Source of the DNA: Anodontia alba
Taxonomy: Eukaryota; Mollusca; Bivalvia; Lucinida; Lucinidae
DNA length: 64,000 nucleotides
Direction of reading: 5' to 3'
Assembly (NCBI GenBank): GCA_964016985.1
Contig: OZ024823.1
Coordinates: forward strand, 110,596,476-110,660,475
Part shown: piece after piece, positions 23,289-36,421 of the stretch
Numbering within the stretch: the stretch's first letter is position 1
How the letters are laid out: each line of letters starts with the position of its first letter
Notes under the pieces: model-generated
Seen by the model: the letters and a program-made list of their open reading frames with translations, nothing else
The model's database searches: none
What the model was told of the DNA's origin: nothing
Position numbers and translations under genes: made by a program

Positions 23289-23487
23289 TCCTACTTACCC
23301 TACGCATTTGGAAAGACAGACCTGAGCAAACAGCGTAGACCCAGATCAGACGCCGGAAAATGCGGCGTCTGATCTGGATCCACACTGTTTGCCACCCATC
23401 CTGCAATTTTACACAGAGTCTTACTCGCAGGTTGTCACGTATAAGGTGAAAATAAGGGATGTGGATATTTAGGGTAAATACGGTATC
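23289..23487. mobile_element. N-family MITE inside unit 1
   Basis: TACCCTACGCATTTGG at one end and TTTAGGGTAAATACGG at the other flank an AGACCCAGATCAGACGCC hairpin around 23338-23392. It has been copied along with the unit. Confidence 0.7.
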
Positions 23488-23929
23488 CAAAATTTATCCA
23501 TAATTTCCCATGAAAATGAATTTTTGATTCAAAGGCTGGGGGTAGGGGTGCTAGACTGAAGCCCCCGAACCCCTCCGAATCCGTCCTTGATTATACATAT
23601 CCGCCGACCATCTCGCAGAAAACTCCTTACGGTGTCAAATCGATAACTCCTGTACTATCTGTGAATTAAGCCCGTGGCCAAAAATGTACTTGTTTCCCTT
23701 GGTACTGTTATTGGCTACCTGTACGATTTACATAAACAATCATGTTTATGTAACGATTTACACTGATTCCAATCAAAACATATTTTGACCATCTTTGTTT
23801 GTTTGTTTGAATAGCTGTACAGTAATCAAAAGTTGAACATCGTTTGAACTTACTGAAGTCAACTTTATATCCGCCGATAAATTCACTCACACACTCACGA
23901 AGACATTCAGACATTCCCTTCCTCCCTCA

Positions 23930-24103
23930 CTTGCTCGTTCGTTCGTTCGCTCGCTCTATCTCTCTCTCTATCTCGCGCGCTCGCTCATTCATTCATTCAT
24001 TCCCTCTCTCCCTCCCTCGCTCGTATGTTCGCTGGCTCGCTCGTCCGTCCGTCCGTCCGTCCGTCCGTCCGTCCGTTCATTCATTCATTCATTCATTCAT
24101 TCT
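23930..24103 (+). repeat. Compound microsatellite of unit 1
   Basis: Runs of CTCGTTCG, CTCT, ATTC, CCGT and again ATTC. Open frames across it are low-complexity artefacts. Confidence 0.9.
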
Positions 24104-27100
24104 CACTTAGTGTTGAAAATCATGCGAAGGGGAAATAAATAAATAAATAAATAAACTTTCGCATGATATTGACACAAGTTGCTGGTATCAAGTATATGAT
24201 CGCATGCTGAGAATGTCTTAATGAATTATATACAGAACTTAGAAAATTTGTTCGACGTTCGGATTAAAAGTACATGTAAGCAAAATTAGGCGTAAATGGA
24301 AGAAACTTCCCGTTTAGCTATATATAAATAAATTGCATCATTATAATCAATGGAATACTAACTTTCTGCTCATACGTTATAATAGATTAGCAAATGTTAG
24401 TTTATTTATGTTTTTAGGTCCAAAAACGAAGATTCACGTAATCTGAATAAAATTCTATAAGAAAATTAGAATTAAAAGGAAGAGTACTTTGGGCTCAGAT
24501 GGAAGAAACTTTTCATTGACGTATTTCTATGATTTTTATACCAGACTAAAAAGCTTGAAATGCTCTTTCATCCTAGACGTTATAATTTAATGTCGGAAAA
24601 TATATTAAATTGGGAAAGAAATTTCTTTGTGAATTTCTATACATTTTCCTATTAAACTGAGGACCGAATACAACTAACTGCTTATCTCCAGGGCGCTCGG
24701 AGATTATCGGAAAACCCCGTGACTATAACGAATATTCTGTCCTATGTTTCCATTCGATACGGACAGACATGTGAAAGTGTACACAATAAGCATTATAAAC
24801 TCGCGAATGATTACATGGACTGCCGCCATCGGGAGCTAGCGTGCTTTTTCCGCATTATTACCCCTCTGAATTATTGTTGTAAATAAAATTGAACCACATT
24901 CCTACATTAATTGAACATTTGATTTACTCAATGTGCTCACGAGTGAAACAAAATGCAGGTTTGAACTAGGTGTGCAGGTACTAGACTCAGATGTTTCGTC
25001 ATGTATGAAACACTAATTCGTATGTATTATTTTTTCGCAATGTCTTTCTCTCGATCTCTGCAATCGGGTGCGTATGCTGTTGAGGTCTTTACTGTTCTCA
25101 CGCGGCATATTGTCCATTTCATATAGTTGAAGGACTTGATGTGGCAATGCGGGGTGCAGGGGCGAGGGGAGGGGGTTGGGGAAAGGGGAGGGGGGATTCG
25201 CTATGTTGTAATATGCTGCTGTGATGGTGAAATGTATTGTAGCGCGTGGAGGCTGACTCCCAGGATATCCTATATCATGTCAGTTCAGAGACTTATAATT
25301 CTACTAACGGGGGCTATGTTGCTTGAAACGACTTACAGGAGGCTAGCTGACTCCAGCAGTGACTAGCATTATTGTGTTTGTATAAACCTTGCTGCAAATT
25401 AAGTTCAGATTAAGAAATAGTTTCAAATTTATTTCCTTTACTGAGGTTTTTTAAACCTTTACCACTCTCTGTGCAAATTCAGCAGACGACAATTTGAGAG
25501 ATTTCTATTATTTGTTTTTCCAGAAAACCAGGTTTGACATTTCAGGCTTTAATGACTAACTTAAAGCCATGTCGTAAGAAAATGATCGTTTTTGCATGTG
25601 CGGACAACGAAGGCCCAGATCAGCCTGCGCATCCCTCAGCATATCCACGCGATCTTATCAGGCTGTTGCTGTCTGTTCATGTATTCTGCTGTATCTGATA
25701 CATATATAGCGAAGATTTTGAAAAAAAAAAAAAAAAAAAAAAAAAATAGCATACTTGGGAAATGACATAGAAGACAATATAATACAATGTGAACAATAAA
25801 AATAATAAAGGAATAAGTAAAGAATTACAATACAATACGATTATTCATATATTCATGTTCCATCATCAGATTTCGAACTCACGCATAGTAGATTTGATCA
25901 CTGCGTCCAGTTTGATCAACGGTGGACAAGCATAACCCCTCGGCTATTTTGGCCCAATACTCCTCTTCATTATTATTTATTTAAATAGTTGTTTTGTAAA
26001 GGGAGCTAATGCGCTGTTTGATATTGAAATGAGATCATCAGGCACAATAATAAGCTCTATTCCAACACTGTATCTGAATGTCATTTATTATTTATAATGT
26101 TTTCATTGGAAGACTTTTTATTTAAGCAAATCAAAGTTGTTAATAACTGGGCGCTGATATCCTCTCATTGCGCTCCGGAGATACCATTTAAAATTAATAT
26201 TTTATGTGTATTTATGGTGCTCAGGGCAAACTACTGTATTTCCTACGTGTCGTTAAGTTAGATTCTGTCTAGAGTTGTCTGGACGATCACGAACGGGATC
26301 TGCATTCTCGTTCCTCAAGCGAATTTCTCCGATGGAGGATTCGCAAAGTTAGATCCCCTGCCCCGCACCATTTTTTTTTTTTTAATTTTTATTTACTTAT
26401 TTTGTTTTTACTGGCCGGGTTCTGGGTCTTTTTGGACTGCCACTATTTTCCTTTTGGTTTGTAATGGGTGTTCTTGGTAGGGGGTGGAGGAAAGGAATAA
26501 TAGAAAAAAAAAGCTAAGATATTTCTTTCAGAGCAAATCACGATGATGTTATGAGTGTTACAATGCCTTTCTAGAAACCAATTTCAAGTGTTTGTCATCA
26601 TATTTATATTAACAAGCACAACACAAAGTGTACTAAAATACCCACAAGTCTGTTATTCTCGTGCTGTTACTCAATGCAACAGTTTATTACCGCACTTTGT
26701 ATGCATAAGTTTTCGATCTGACATCTCCGTTTTTAACACTTTTATCAAGCACAACGCAATGTTTCCAGTGTAGAAACAATTAAGCCCGCAACTCTGCACA
26801 CACTAACTAGTTATTCATTTGTTGAAGATTATTTTTGCCAGCGCTAATATTTCCATTTGTATGCAGTTTGCCTTGGCAAGAGTTTTCTCCGTGCTTTGTC
26901 AACAGTTTCACAATGAACACACATATCAATGAGTGATGCATGTTTTTGAACAAAGCGAACGAACATTTCTAGCAGAAAGTATGTATCTGTGCAAGTGGCG
27001 TTTCGCAGCTACAGAATATATGGACGAACAGCCTGATGAAAATTTCAAACAAAATGTTCTAATCAGAAACAGTGGCTCTGTATGTTAGCGGAGTAGGCAG

Positions 27101-27221
27101 TGCTAGAAGATCTGCAGATCATGATCCACAGGTTAAATACCTGTTGCCGTGTTTACAGACATATAAACATGAAGTTTGTAAAAACAATTGTTCTTAATTT
27201 CCATTTAACATGTTATAAGCG

Positions 27222-27229
27222 TATAAAAG
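27222..27229 (+). promoter_or_regulatory. TATA box (unit 2)
   Basis: TATAAAAG exactly as in unit 1, 100 bp before the ATG at 27322. Confidence 0.5.
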
Positions 27230-27321
27230 GTTCGTGTCAGCACGACCAAACGCTCCCTCAGATTCTTTTTTTTTTTCATTCCACCTTCGACCTCCGAACT
27301 GTGAACAACTAACAGATAACC

Positions 27322-28143
27322 ATGCTGCCGACCGTTCTGATGAACGCTTTGAAAGAATATACCTTCGTCGGTTCTCCACTCTGGAGAATGTCAGACGGGA
27401 AGGACCTAGTTCGTGTGGAACTAACCTTCCATAAGGTACTACCAACCAATAGATACTAGAAGAGGGCTGAAAGTAGGAGGCAGCCTGCACCCTCTGCTGG
27501 CGAGTGGCCTCGCCAGCCCGCACCAGCCAGACGACCGACGACGACATCGACACCAGCTCGCCGATCAACGCCCTGTATGGAACAGGAGGCAACACCACCA
27601 ACGACGCAGACACTACCAGACACCGCAAGAGACTACATAACATACGACCGCACCCAGAAGACAGCTGTCATCGAGCCATCACCAGTCATCACGAAACCTG
27701 CCACACCGCCTACTACTCCAGATAGCCCGCCAAAGAAGAGATCAAGAGTGAACTCTCTGCCAGAGCCGACCAGATATCTCAGTGAACCACATATGGGGAT
27801 CTACTATGATGAATTCAGCCAGCCGTTCCCTCTGCATGAAAAGTACGACCTCATAGACGTCTAGAATCCAACATTCAAGGAATTCGAAGCCGTGGTATAA
27901 AAGCACAAAGACTCTCTCGTCGAAGAAACTCTCAACGTGGACCTACCAGTCTTCTTCATGTATCATATGGAAGATGAAGACTGGTACTACATCAAGGGAC
28001 CAACTTCGAAAAATTACCATGAAGAATACTACACGGCGATCGAGAAGAGGATAGAGACCTGCGATATGATTGAGAACGTCATGTACTGGTAGAGGAAACC
28101 TGCAATGAATGAGAGGGAACGAGACACAAGTTCCACCGAATAG
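27322..28143 (+). pseudogene. Broken gene in unit 2 (same family as unit 1)
   Basis: From ATG 27322 to TAG 28141 the frame is continuous: 273 codons with no net frameshift. Internal stops are TAG at codon 46 (27457), TAG at codon 181 (27862), TAA at codon 193 and TAG at codon 257 (28090). Codon 257 is CAG in unit 3. Order: hydrophobic/basic start, Pro/Thr-rich linker, NLS-like SPPKKRSRV, acidic-aromatic region with MEDEDWYYIKGP, and a charged tail ending TSSTE. This is the best copy for reconstructing the gene's extent. Function unknown. Confidence 0.62.
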
Positions 28144-28165
28144 TACCTCCTGAATAGGTGGCCCC

Positions 28166-28254
28166 GGGTGAGGACACCCACTCAGCCCAAGGGTGAGGAC
28201 ACCCAACAAACTCTAGGACGAGGACACCCTCTTGGCTCCTGGGTGAGGACACCC
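28166..28254. repeat. Four hairpin boxes at 25-bp spacing (unit 2)
   Basis: Boxes start at 28166, 28191, 28216 (variant GGACGAGG) and 28241, with the same spacing and position relative to the relic as in unit 1. Confidence 0.85.
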
Positions 28255-29117
28255 GCCTTGCATCCTTTCCGGCGTCTGACCGACCGACATGTGGCTAGTG
28301 AGTGCACCTTACTCTCGACAAGAGCTGTGTGCCTAATGCATTCTGCAGTCGAAATTGACACGCATTATGTACGAGATTAAAAGCTCAAACTTTTCGGCCG
28401 ATCGTCAAAATTCTGCAACTTACAGGCTAGACTACTATTCTCGCACGAGGTCCGGACACACTCGAGGTCCGGACGTGCACGCACTCCGTGTCTGGGCGAG
28501 GTGACCTAGTTATGAATTATAACTAGGCACCGTTTCAAGCCAACCCAGTGGTCCAGTAAAACTACTCCAGATTTATCTGGCGTTGCCTCTATGTGACTCA
28601 GTTGCCTGGCAGCGTTAAAAATCTGAAAACTGAACTGAACTGACCTAACACTACAGAAAAGACGCGGCAAAGGGTGAACCGACTGTCGACTCCCAAGAAC
28701 CAAACATAATACCTACTCTATCCCCAACATAGGAGTACTCGCAGCGTTTGAGGCAAGAGGTAAATATGGTGCAAATAACTGAAAACATTCTAACGAATGC
28801 CTGAAAAACGAAAGCAGGAGACGTTTAAGAGCCTAAAATTCAAATGATGTCATTTATCTCTTGTCGTGATAAAAGAAATTTTTCTAGAAACGAAAGTCCA
28901 AATCTGCCTTCGTATCCTTCGAAGCGAATCCAGTTTATTCGAGCATGGCCTTCACTGTCCTTTCACATATTCTATGTAAAGTGTCCGATGATTCTATTAG
29001 AGAACAAAAACACCTGATTTGACTTTACAGGGGCTGATCCAGAATTACTTATGAGAGGGGTGAGTGGGGAGGTGGGGGGGGGGGGGGGGGGCGGGGGGGC
29101 TCGATTTGATCAAATAT

Positions 29118-29329
29118 CCTACTTACCCTACGTATTTGGAAAGACAGACCTGAGCAAACAGCGTAGACCCAGATCAGACGCCGGAAAATGCGGCGTCTGA
29201 TCTGGGTCCACACTGTTTGCCATTCTTCCTGCAATTTTACACAGAGTCTTACTCGCAGGTTTTCAAGTGGACTTGAAGATAAGTATAAGGTGAAAATAAG
29301 GGATGTGGATATTTAGGGTAAATACGGTA
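29118..29329. mobile_element. N-family MITE inside unit 2
   Basis: Same ends and hairpin as the unit 1 copy, with a small length difference near 29268-29280. Confidence 0.7.
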
Positions 29330-29769
29330 TCCAAAATTTATCCATAATTTCCCATGAAAATGAATTTTTGATTCAAAGGCTGGGGGTGGGGGTGCTAGAC
29401 TGAAGCCCCCGAACCTCCTCCGAATCCGTCCTTGATTATACATATCCGCTGACCATCTCGCAGAAAACTCGTTACGGTGTCAAATCGATAACTCCTGTAC
29501 TATCTGTGAATTAAGCCCGTGGCCAAAAATGTACTTGTTTCCCTTGGTACTGTTATTGGCTACCTGTACGATTTACATAAACAATCATGTTTATGTAACG
29601 ATTTACACTGATTCCAGTAAAAACATATTTTGACCATCTTTGTTTGTTTGTTTGAATAGCTGTACAGTATTCAAAAGTTGAACATCGTTTGAACTTACTG
29701 AAGTCAACTTTATATCCGCCGATAAATTCACTCACACACTCACGAAGACATTCAGACATTCCCTTCCTC

Positions 29770-29990
29770 TCTCACTTGCTCGTTCGTTTCGTTCGCTCGC
29801 TCTATCTCTCTCTCTATCTCGCGCGCTCGCTCATTCATTCATTCATTCATTCCCTCTCTCTCTCCCTCCCTCCCTCGCTCGTTCGTTCACTCGCTCGCTC
29901 GCTCGTCCCTCCGTCCATCCGTCCGTGCGTCCGTCCGTCCGTTCATTCATTTATTAATTCATTCATTCAGTCATTCATTCTCACTTTGTT
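29770..29990 (+). repeat. Compound microsatellite of unit 2
   Basis: CTCG/CTCT/ATTC/CCGT runs, longer than in unit 1. Confidence 0.9.
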
Positions 29991-32900
29991 TTGAAAATCA
30001 TGCGATGGGGAAATAAATAAATAAATAAATAAACTTTCGCATGATATTGACACAAGTTGCTGGTGTCAAGTATATGATCGCATGCTGAGAATGTCTTAAT
30101 GAATTATATACAGAACTTAGAAAATTTGTTCGACGTTCGGATTAAAAGTACATGAAAGCAAAAATTAGGCGTAAATGGAAGAAACTTCCCGTTTAGCTAT
30201 ATATAAATAAATTACATCATTATAATCAATGGAATACTAACTTTCTGCTCATACGTTATAATAGATTCGCAAATGTTAGTTTATTTATGTTTTTAGGTCC
30301 AAAAACGAAGATTCACGTAATCTGAATAAAATTCTATAAGAAAATTAGAATTAAAAGGAAGAGTACTTTGGGCTCAGATGGAAGAAACTTTTCATTGACG
30401 TATTTCTATGATTTTTATACCAGATTAAAAAGCTTGAAATGCTCTTTCATCCTAGACGTTATAATTTAATGTCGGAAAATATATTAAATTGGGAAAGAAA
30501 TTTCTTTGTGAATTTCTATACATTTTCCTATTAAACTGAGGACCGAATACAACTAACTGCTTATCTCCGGGGCGCTCGGAGATTATCGGAAAACCCCGTG
30601 ACTATAACGAATATTCTGTCCTATGTTTCCATTCGATACGGACAGACATGTGAAAGTGTACACGATAAGCATTATAAACTCGCGAATGATTACATGGACT
30701 GCCGCCATCGGGAGCTAGCGTGCTTTTTCAGCATTATTACCCCTCTGAATTATTGTTGTAAATAAAATTGAACCACATCCCTACATTAATTGAACATTTG
30801 ATTTACTCAATGTGCTCATGAGTGAAACAAAATGCAGGTTTGAACTAGGTGTGCAGGTACTAGACTCAGATGTTTCGTCATGTATGAAACACTAATTCGT
30901 ATGTATTATTTTTTCGCAATGTCTTTCTCTCGATCTCTGCAATCGGGTGCGTATGCTGTTTGGGGTCTTTACTGTTCTCACGCGGCATATGTCCATATTA
31001 TGTGGTTGTTGGACGATGTGGCAATGCGGGGTGCTGGGGCGAGGGGAGGGGGTTGGGGAAAGGGGAAGGGGAGGGATTCGCTATGTTCTAATATGCTGCT
31101 GTGGTGGTGAAATGTATTGTAGCGCGTGGAGGCTGGCTCCCAGGATATCCTATATCATGTCAGTTCAGAGACTTATAATTCTACTAACGGGGGCTATGTT
31201 GCTTGAAACGACTTACAGGAGGCTAGCTGACTCCAGCAGTGACTAGCATTAATGTGTTTGTATAAACCTTGCTGCAAATTAAGTTCAGATTAAGAAATAG
31301 TTTCAAATTTATTTCCTTTACTGAGGTTTTTTAACCTTTACCACTCTCTGCGCAAATTCAGCAGACGACAATTTGATAGTTTTCTATTATTTGTTTTTCC
31401 AGAAAACCAGGTTTGACATTTCAGGGCTTTAATGACTAACTTAAAGCCATGTCGTAAGAAAATGATTGTTTTTGCATGTGCGGACAACGAAGGCCCAGAT
31501 CAGCCTGCGCATCCCTCAGCATATCCACGCGATCTTATCAGGCTGTTGCTGTCTGTTCATGTATTTTGCTGTATCTAATACATATATAGCGAAGATTTTG
31601 AAAAAAAAAAAAAAAAATAAAATAAAAAAAAAATAGCATACTAGGGAAATGGCATAGAAGACAAATATAATACAACGTGAACAATAAAAATAAAAAAAAG
31701 AATAAGTAAAGAATTACAATACAATACGATTATTCATATATACATGTTCCATCATCAGATTTCGAACTCACGCATAGTAGATTTGATCACTGCGTCCAGT
31801 TTGATCAACTGTGGACATGCATAACCCCTCTGCTATTTTGGCCCAATACTCCTCTTCATTATTATTTATTTAAATAGTTGTTTTGTAAAGGGAGCTAATG
31901 CGCTGTTTGATATTGAAATGAGACCATCAGGCACAATAATAAGCTCTATTCCAACACTGTAGCTGAATGTCATTTATTATTTATAAATAATGTTTTCATT
32001 GGAAGACTTTTTATTTAAGCAAAACAAAGTTGTTAATAACTGGGCTCTGATATCTTCTCATTGCGCTCCGGTGATACCATTTAAAATTAATATTTTATGT
32101 GTATTTATGGTGCCCAGGGCAAACTACTGTATTTCCTACGTGTCGTTAAGTTAGATTCTGTCTAGAGTTGTCTGGACGATCACGAACGGGATCTGCATTC
32201 TCGTTCCTCAAGCGAATTTCTCCGATGGAGCATTCGCAAAGTTAGATCCCCTGCCCCGCACCATTTTTTTTTAAATTTTTAATTTATTCATTTTGTTTTT
32301 ACTGGCCGGGTTGTGGATCTTTTTGGTTTGTAATGGGTGTTCTTGGTAGGGGGTAGAGGAAAGGAATAATAGAAAAAAAAGCTAAGATATTTCTTTCAGA
32401 GCAAATCACGATGATGTCATGAGTGTTACAATGCCTTTCTAGAAACCAATTTCAAGTGTTTGTCATCATATTTATATTAACAAGCACAACACAAAGTGTA
32501 CTAAAATACCCACAAGTCTGTTATTCTCGTGCTGTTACTCAATGCAACAGTTTATTACCGCACTTTGTATGCATAAGTCTGACATCTCCGTTTTTAATAC
32601 TTTTATCAAGCACAACGCAATGTTTCCAGTGTAGAAACAATTAAGCCTGCAACTCTGCACACACTAACTAGTTATTCATTTGTTGAAAATTATTTTTGCA
32701 AGCGCTAATATTTCCATTTGTATGCAGTTTGCCTTGGCAAGAGTTTCCTCCGTGCTTTGTCAACAGTTTCACAATGAACACACATATCAATGAGTCATGC
32801 GTGTTTTTAAACAAAGCGAACGAACATTTCTAGCAGAAAGTATGTATCTGTGTAAGTGGCGTTTCGCAGCTACAGAATATATGGACGAACAGGCTGATGA

Positions 32901-33082
32901 AAATTTCAAGCAAAATGTTTTAATCAGAAACAGTGGCTCTGTATGTTAGCGGAGTAGGCAGTGCTAGAAGATCGTGCAGATCATGATCCACAGGTTAAAT
33001 ACCTGTTGCCGTGTTTACAGATATATAAACATGAAATTTGTAAAACAATTGTTCTTAATTTCCATTTAACATGTTTTAAGCG

Positions 33083-33090
33083 TATAAAAG
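33083..33090 (+). promoter_or_regulatory. TATA box (unit 3)
   Basis: TATAAAAG 96 bp before the ATG at 33179. Confidence 0.5.
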
Positions 33091-33178
33091 GTTCGTGTCA
33101 GCACGACCAAACGCTCCCTCAGATTCTTTTTTTCATTCCACCTTCGACCTCCGAACTGTGAACAACTAACAGATAACC

Positions 33179-33964
33179 ATGCTGCCAACCGTTCTGATGA
33201 ACGCTTTGAAAGAATATACCTTCGTCGGTTCTCCACTCTGTCAGACGGGAAGGACCTAGTTTACACAATAGATAAAGAAGAGGGCTGAAAGTAGGAGGCA
33301 GCCTGCACCCTCTGCTGGCGAGTGGCCTCGCCAACCCGCATCAGCCAGACGACCAACGACGACATCGACACCAGCTCGCCGATCAACGCCCTGTATGGAG
33401 CAGGAGGCAACACCACCAACGACACAGACACTACCAGACACCGCAAGAGACTACATAACATACGACCGCACGCAGGAGACAGCTATCATCGAGCCATTAC
33501 CAGTCATCACGAAACCTAACACACCGCCTACTACTCCAGACAGCCCGCCAAAGAAGAGATCAAGAGTGAACTCTCCGCCAGAGCCGACCAGAGATCTCAG
33601 TGAAGCACATATGGAGATCTTCTCTGATGAATTCAGCCAGCCGTTCCCTCTGCATGAAAAGTACGACCTCATAGACGTCTAGAATCCAACATTCAAGGAA
33701 TTCGAAGCCGTGGTAGTAAAAGCACAAAGACTCCCTCGTCCAGACGAAACTCTCAACGTGGACCTACCAGTCTTCTTCATGTATCATATGGAAGATGAAG
33801 ACTGGCACTACATCAAGGGACCAACTTCGAAAAATTACCATGAAGAATACTACACGGCGATCGAGAAGAGGATAGAGACCTGCGGTATGATTGAGAACGT
33901 CATGTACTGGCAGAGGAAACCTGCAATGAACCAGAGGGAACGAGACACAAGTTCCACCGAATAG
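33179..33964 (+). pseudogene. Broken gene in unit 3 (same family; best 3' half)
   Basis: The start MLPTVLMNALKEYTFVGSP is present, but about 8 bp are missing near 33239, so the frame runs into TAG after CQTGRT. From about 33275 the correct frame is open through the NLS-like SPPKKRSRV to TAG at 33680. It then continues without another stop to TAG 33962, with GTAGTAAAA and TGGCAG where units 1 and 2 have GTATAAAAG and TGGTAG. Joining 33395 to 33961 therefore needs only one stop to be crossed. The acidic region reads MYHMEDEDWHYIKGP. It is not a working gene as it stands unless that TAG is read through. Confidence 0.62.
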
Positions 33965-33986
33965 TACCTCCTGAATAGGTGGCCCC

Positions 33987-34075
33987 GGGTGAGGACACCC
34001 ACTCAGCCCAAGGGTGAGGACACCCAACAAACTCTAGGGTGAGGACACCCTCTTGGCTCCTGGGTGAGGACACCC
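33987..34075. repeat. Four hairpin boxes at 25-bp spacing (unit 3)
   Basis: All four boxes (33987, 34012, 34037, 34062) are GGGTGAGGACACCC here, so the variant third box of units 1 and 2 is probably derived. Confidence 0.85.
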
Positions 34076-34937
34076 GCCTTGCATCCTTTCCGGCGTCTGA
34101 CCGACCGACATGTGGCTAGTGAGTGCACCTTACTCTCGACAAGAGCTGTGTGCCTAATGCATTCTGCAGTCGAAATTGACACGCATTATGTACGAGATTA
34201 AAAGCTCAAACTTTTCGGCCGATCGTCAAAATTCTGCAACTTACAGGCCAGACTACTACTCTCGCACGAGGTCCGGACACACACGAGGTCCGGACGTGCA
34301 CGCACTCCGTGTCTGGGCGAGGTGACCTAGTTATGAATTATAACTAGGCACCGTTTCAAGCCAACCCAGTAGTCCAGTAAAACTACTCCAGATTTATCTG
34401 GCGCTGCCTCTATGTGACTCAGTTGCCTGGCAGGGTTAAAAATCTGAAAACTGAACTGAACTGACCAAACGCTACAGAAAAGACGCGGCAAAGGGTGAAC
34501 CGACTGTCGACTCCCAAGAACCAAACACAATACCTACTCTATCCCTAACATAGGAGTACTCGCAGCGTTTGAGGCGAGGTAAATATGGTCTAAATGACTG
34601 AAAACATTCTAACGCATGCCTGAAAAACGAAAGCAGGAGACGTTTAAGTGCCTAAAATTCAAATGATGTCATTTATCTCTTGTCGTGATAAAATAAATTT
34701 TTCTAGAAACGAAAGTCCAAATCTGCCTTCGTATCCTTCGAAGCGAATCCAGTTTATTCGAGCATGGCCTTCACTGTCCTTTCACATATTCTATGTAAAG
34801 TGTCCGATGATTCTATTAGAGAACAAAAACACCTGATTTGACTTTACAGGGGCGGATACAGAATTACATATGAGGGGGTGAGGGGGCGGGAAGGGTGGCG
34901 GGGGGGGGGAGGGAGGGAGGCTCGATTTGATCAAATG

Positions 34938-35153
34938 TCCTACTTACCCTACGTATTTGGAAAGACAGACCTGAGCAAACAGCGTAGACCCAGATCAGAC
35001 GCCGGAAAATGCGGCGTCTGATCTGGGTCCACACTGTTTGCCACTCATCCTGCAATTTTACACAGAGTCTTACTCGCAGGTTGTCAAGTGTATCTCTGCA
35101 AGATAAGTATAAGGTGAAAATAAGGGATGTGGATATTTAGGGTAAATACGGTA
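34938..35153. mobile_element. N-family MITE inside unit 3
   Basis: Same ends and AGACCCAGATCAGACGCC hairpin as in the other units. Confidence 0.7.
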
Positions 35154-35579
35154 TCCAAAATTTATCCATAATTTCCCATGAAAATGAATTTTTGATTCAA
35201 AGGCTGGGGGTGTTAGACTGAAGCCCCCGAACCCCCTCCGGTCTTGATTATACATATCCGCCGACCATTTCGCAGAAAACTCGTTACGGTGTCAAATCGA
35301 TAACTCCTGTACTATCTGTGAATTAAGCCCGTGGCCAAAAATATACTTGTTTCCCTTGGTACTGTTATTGGCTACCTGTGAGATTTAGTGATAATGATTG
35401 TTTATGTAACGATTTACACTGATTCCAGTCAAAACATATTTTGACCATCTTTGTTTGTTTGTTTGAATAGCTGTACAGTAATCAAAAGTTGAACATCGTT
35501 TGAACTTACTGAAGTCAACTTTATATCCGCCGATAAAGTCACTCACACACTCACGAAGACACTCAGACACTCCCTTCCT

Positions 35580-35795
35580 CCCTCACTTGCTCGTTCGTTC
35601 GTTTGCTCGCTCTATCTCTCTCTCTATTTCACGCGCTCGCTCGCTCGCTCGCTCTCTCATTCATTCTTTCATTCATTCATTTATTCATTCATTCATTCCC
35701 TCTCTCCCTCCCTCCCTCCCTCGCTCGCTCTCTCGCTCGTCCGTCCGTCAATGCGTCCGTTCGTCCGTTCATTCATTCATTCATTCATTCTCACT
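35580..35795 (+). repeat. Compound microsatellite of unit 3
   Basis: CTCG, ATTC, CCCT and CGTC runs as in units 1 and 2. Confidence 0.9.
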
Positions 35796-36421
35796 TTGTG
35801 TTGAAAATCATGCGATGGGGAAATAAATAAATAAATAAACTTTCGCATGATATTGACAAAAGTTGCTGGTGTCAAGTATATGATCGCATGCTGAAAATGT
35901 CTTAATGAATTACAATGTATATACAGAACTTAGAAAATTTGTTCGACGTTCGGATTAAAAGTACATGTGAGCAAAATTAGGTGTAAATGGAAGAAACTTC
36001 CCGTTTAGCTATATATGAATAAATTACATCATTATAATCAATGGAATACTAACTTTCTGCTCATACGTTATAATAGATTAGCAAATGTTAGTTTATTTAT
36101 GTTTTTAGGTCCAAAAACGAAGATTCACGAATCTGAATAAAATTCTATAAGAAAATTAGAATTAAAAGGAAGAATACTTTAGGCTCAGATGGAAGAAACT
36201 TCTCATTGACGTATTTCTATGATTTTTATTCCAGATTAAAAAGCTTGAAATGCTCTTTCATCCTGGACGTTATAATTTAATGTCGGAAAATATATTAAAT
36301 TGGGAAAGAAATTTCTTTGTGAATTTCTATACATTTTCCTATTAAACTGAGGACTGCTTATCTCCGGAGCGCTCGGAGATTATCGGAAAACCCCGTGACT
36401 ATAACGACTATTCTGTCCTAT

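Larger units (their letters stand above)
18956..24745 (+). repeat. 5.8-kb tandem unit 1
   Basis: The phase is set at GTTTCCATTCGATACGGACA, which recurs at 24746, 30625 and 36422, giving unit lengths of 5790, 5879 and 5797. Order within the unit: the left half of an O-type MITE (near 19667); a GGGGAGGGGG-rich stretch; a TATA box and gene relic (21412-22330); four 25-bp hairpin boxes; an N-type MITE; a CT/CGTC/ATTC microsatellite; AT-rich filler. Copies look nearly identical by eye, with scattered substitutions and small indels, so the duplication is recent. The left edge is sharp: the five bases before 18956 (CCACC) differ from those before the later copies (CCTAT). Confidence 0.95.
24746..30624 (+). 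repeat. 5.8-kb tandem unit 2
   Basis: Same order as unit 1. It is 89 bp longer, through longer poly-A (near 25721), longer poly-G (near 29075) and other small length changes. Its gene relic (27322-28143) keeps one reading frame from first ATG to last stop, with four internal stop codons. Confidence 0.95.
30625..36421 (+). repeat. 5.8-kb tandem unit 3
   Basis: Same order as units 1 and 2. It differs by a rearranged sequence near 31000 (TATGTGGTTGTTGGACGATG), by the loss of about 8 bp in the start of the gene relic, and by a better-preserved 3' half of that relic. Confidence 0.95.

Noticed and set aside
27194..27643. 149-codon minus-strand frame in array unit 2
   Set aside because: Antisense to the gene relic; it is broken in units 1 and 3, whereas the plus frame shows protein-like composition and a TATA box.
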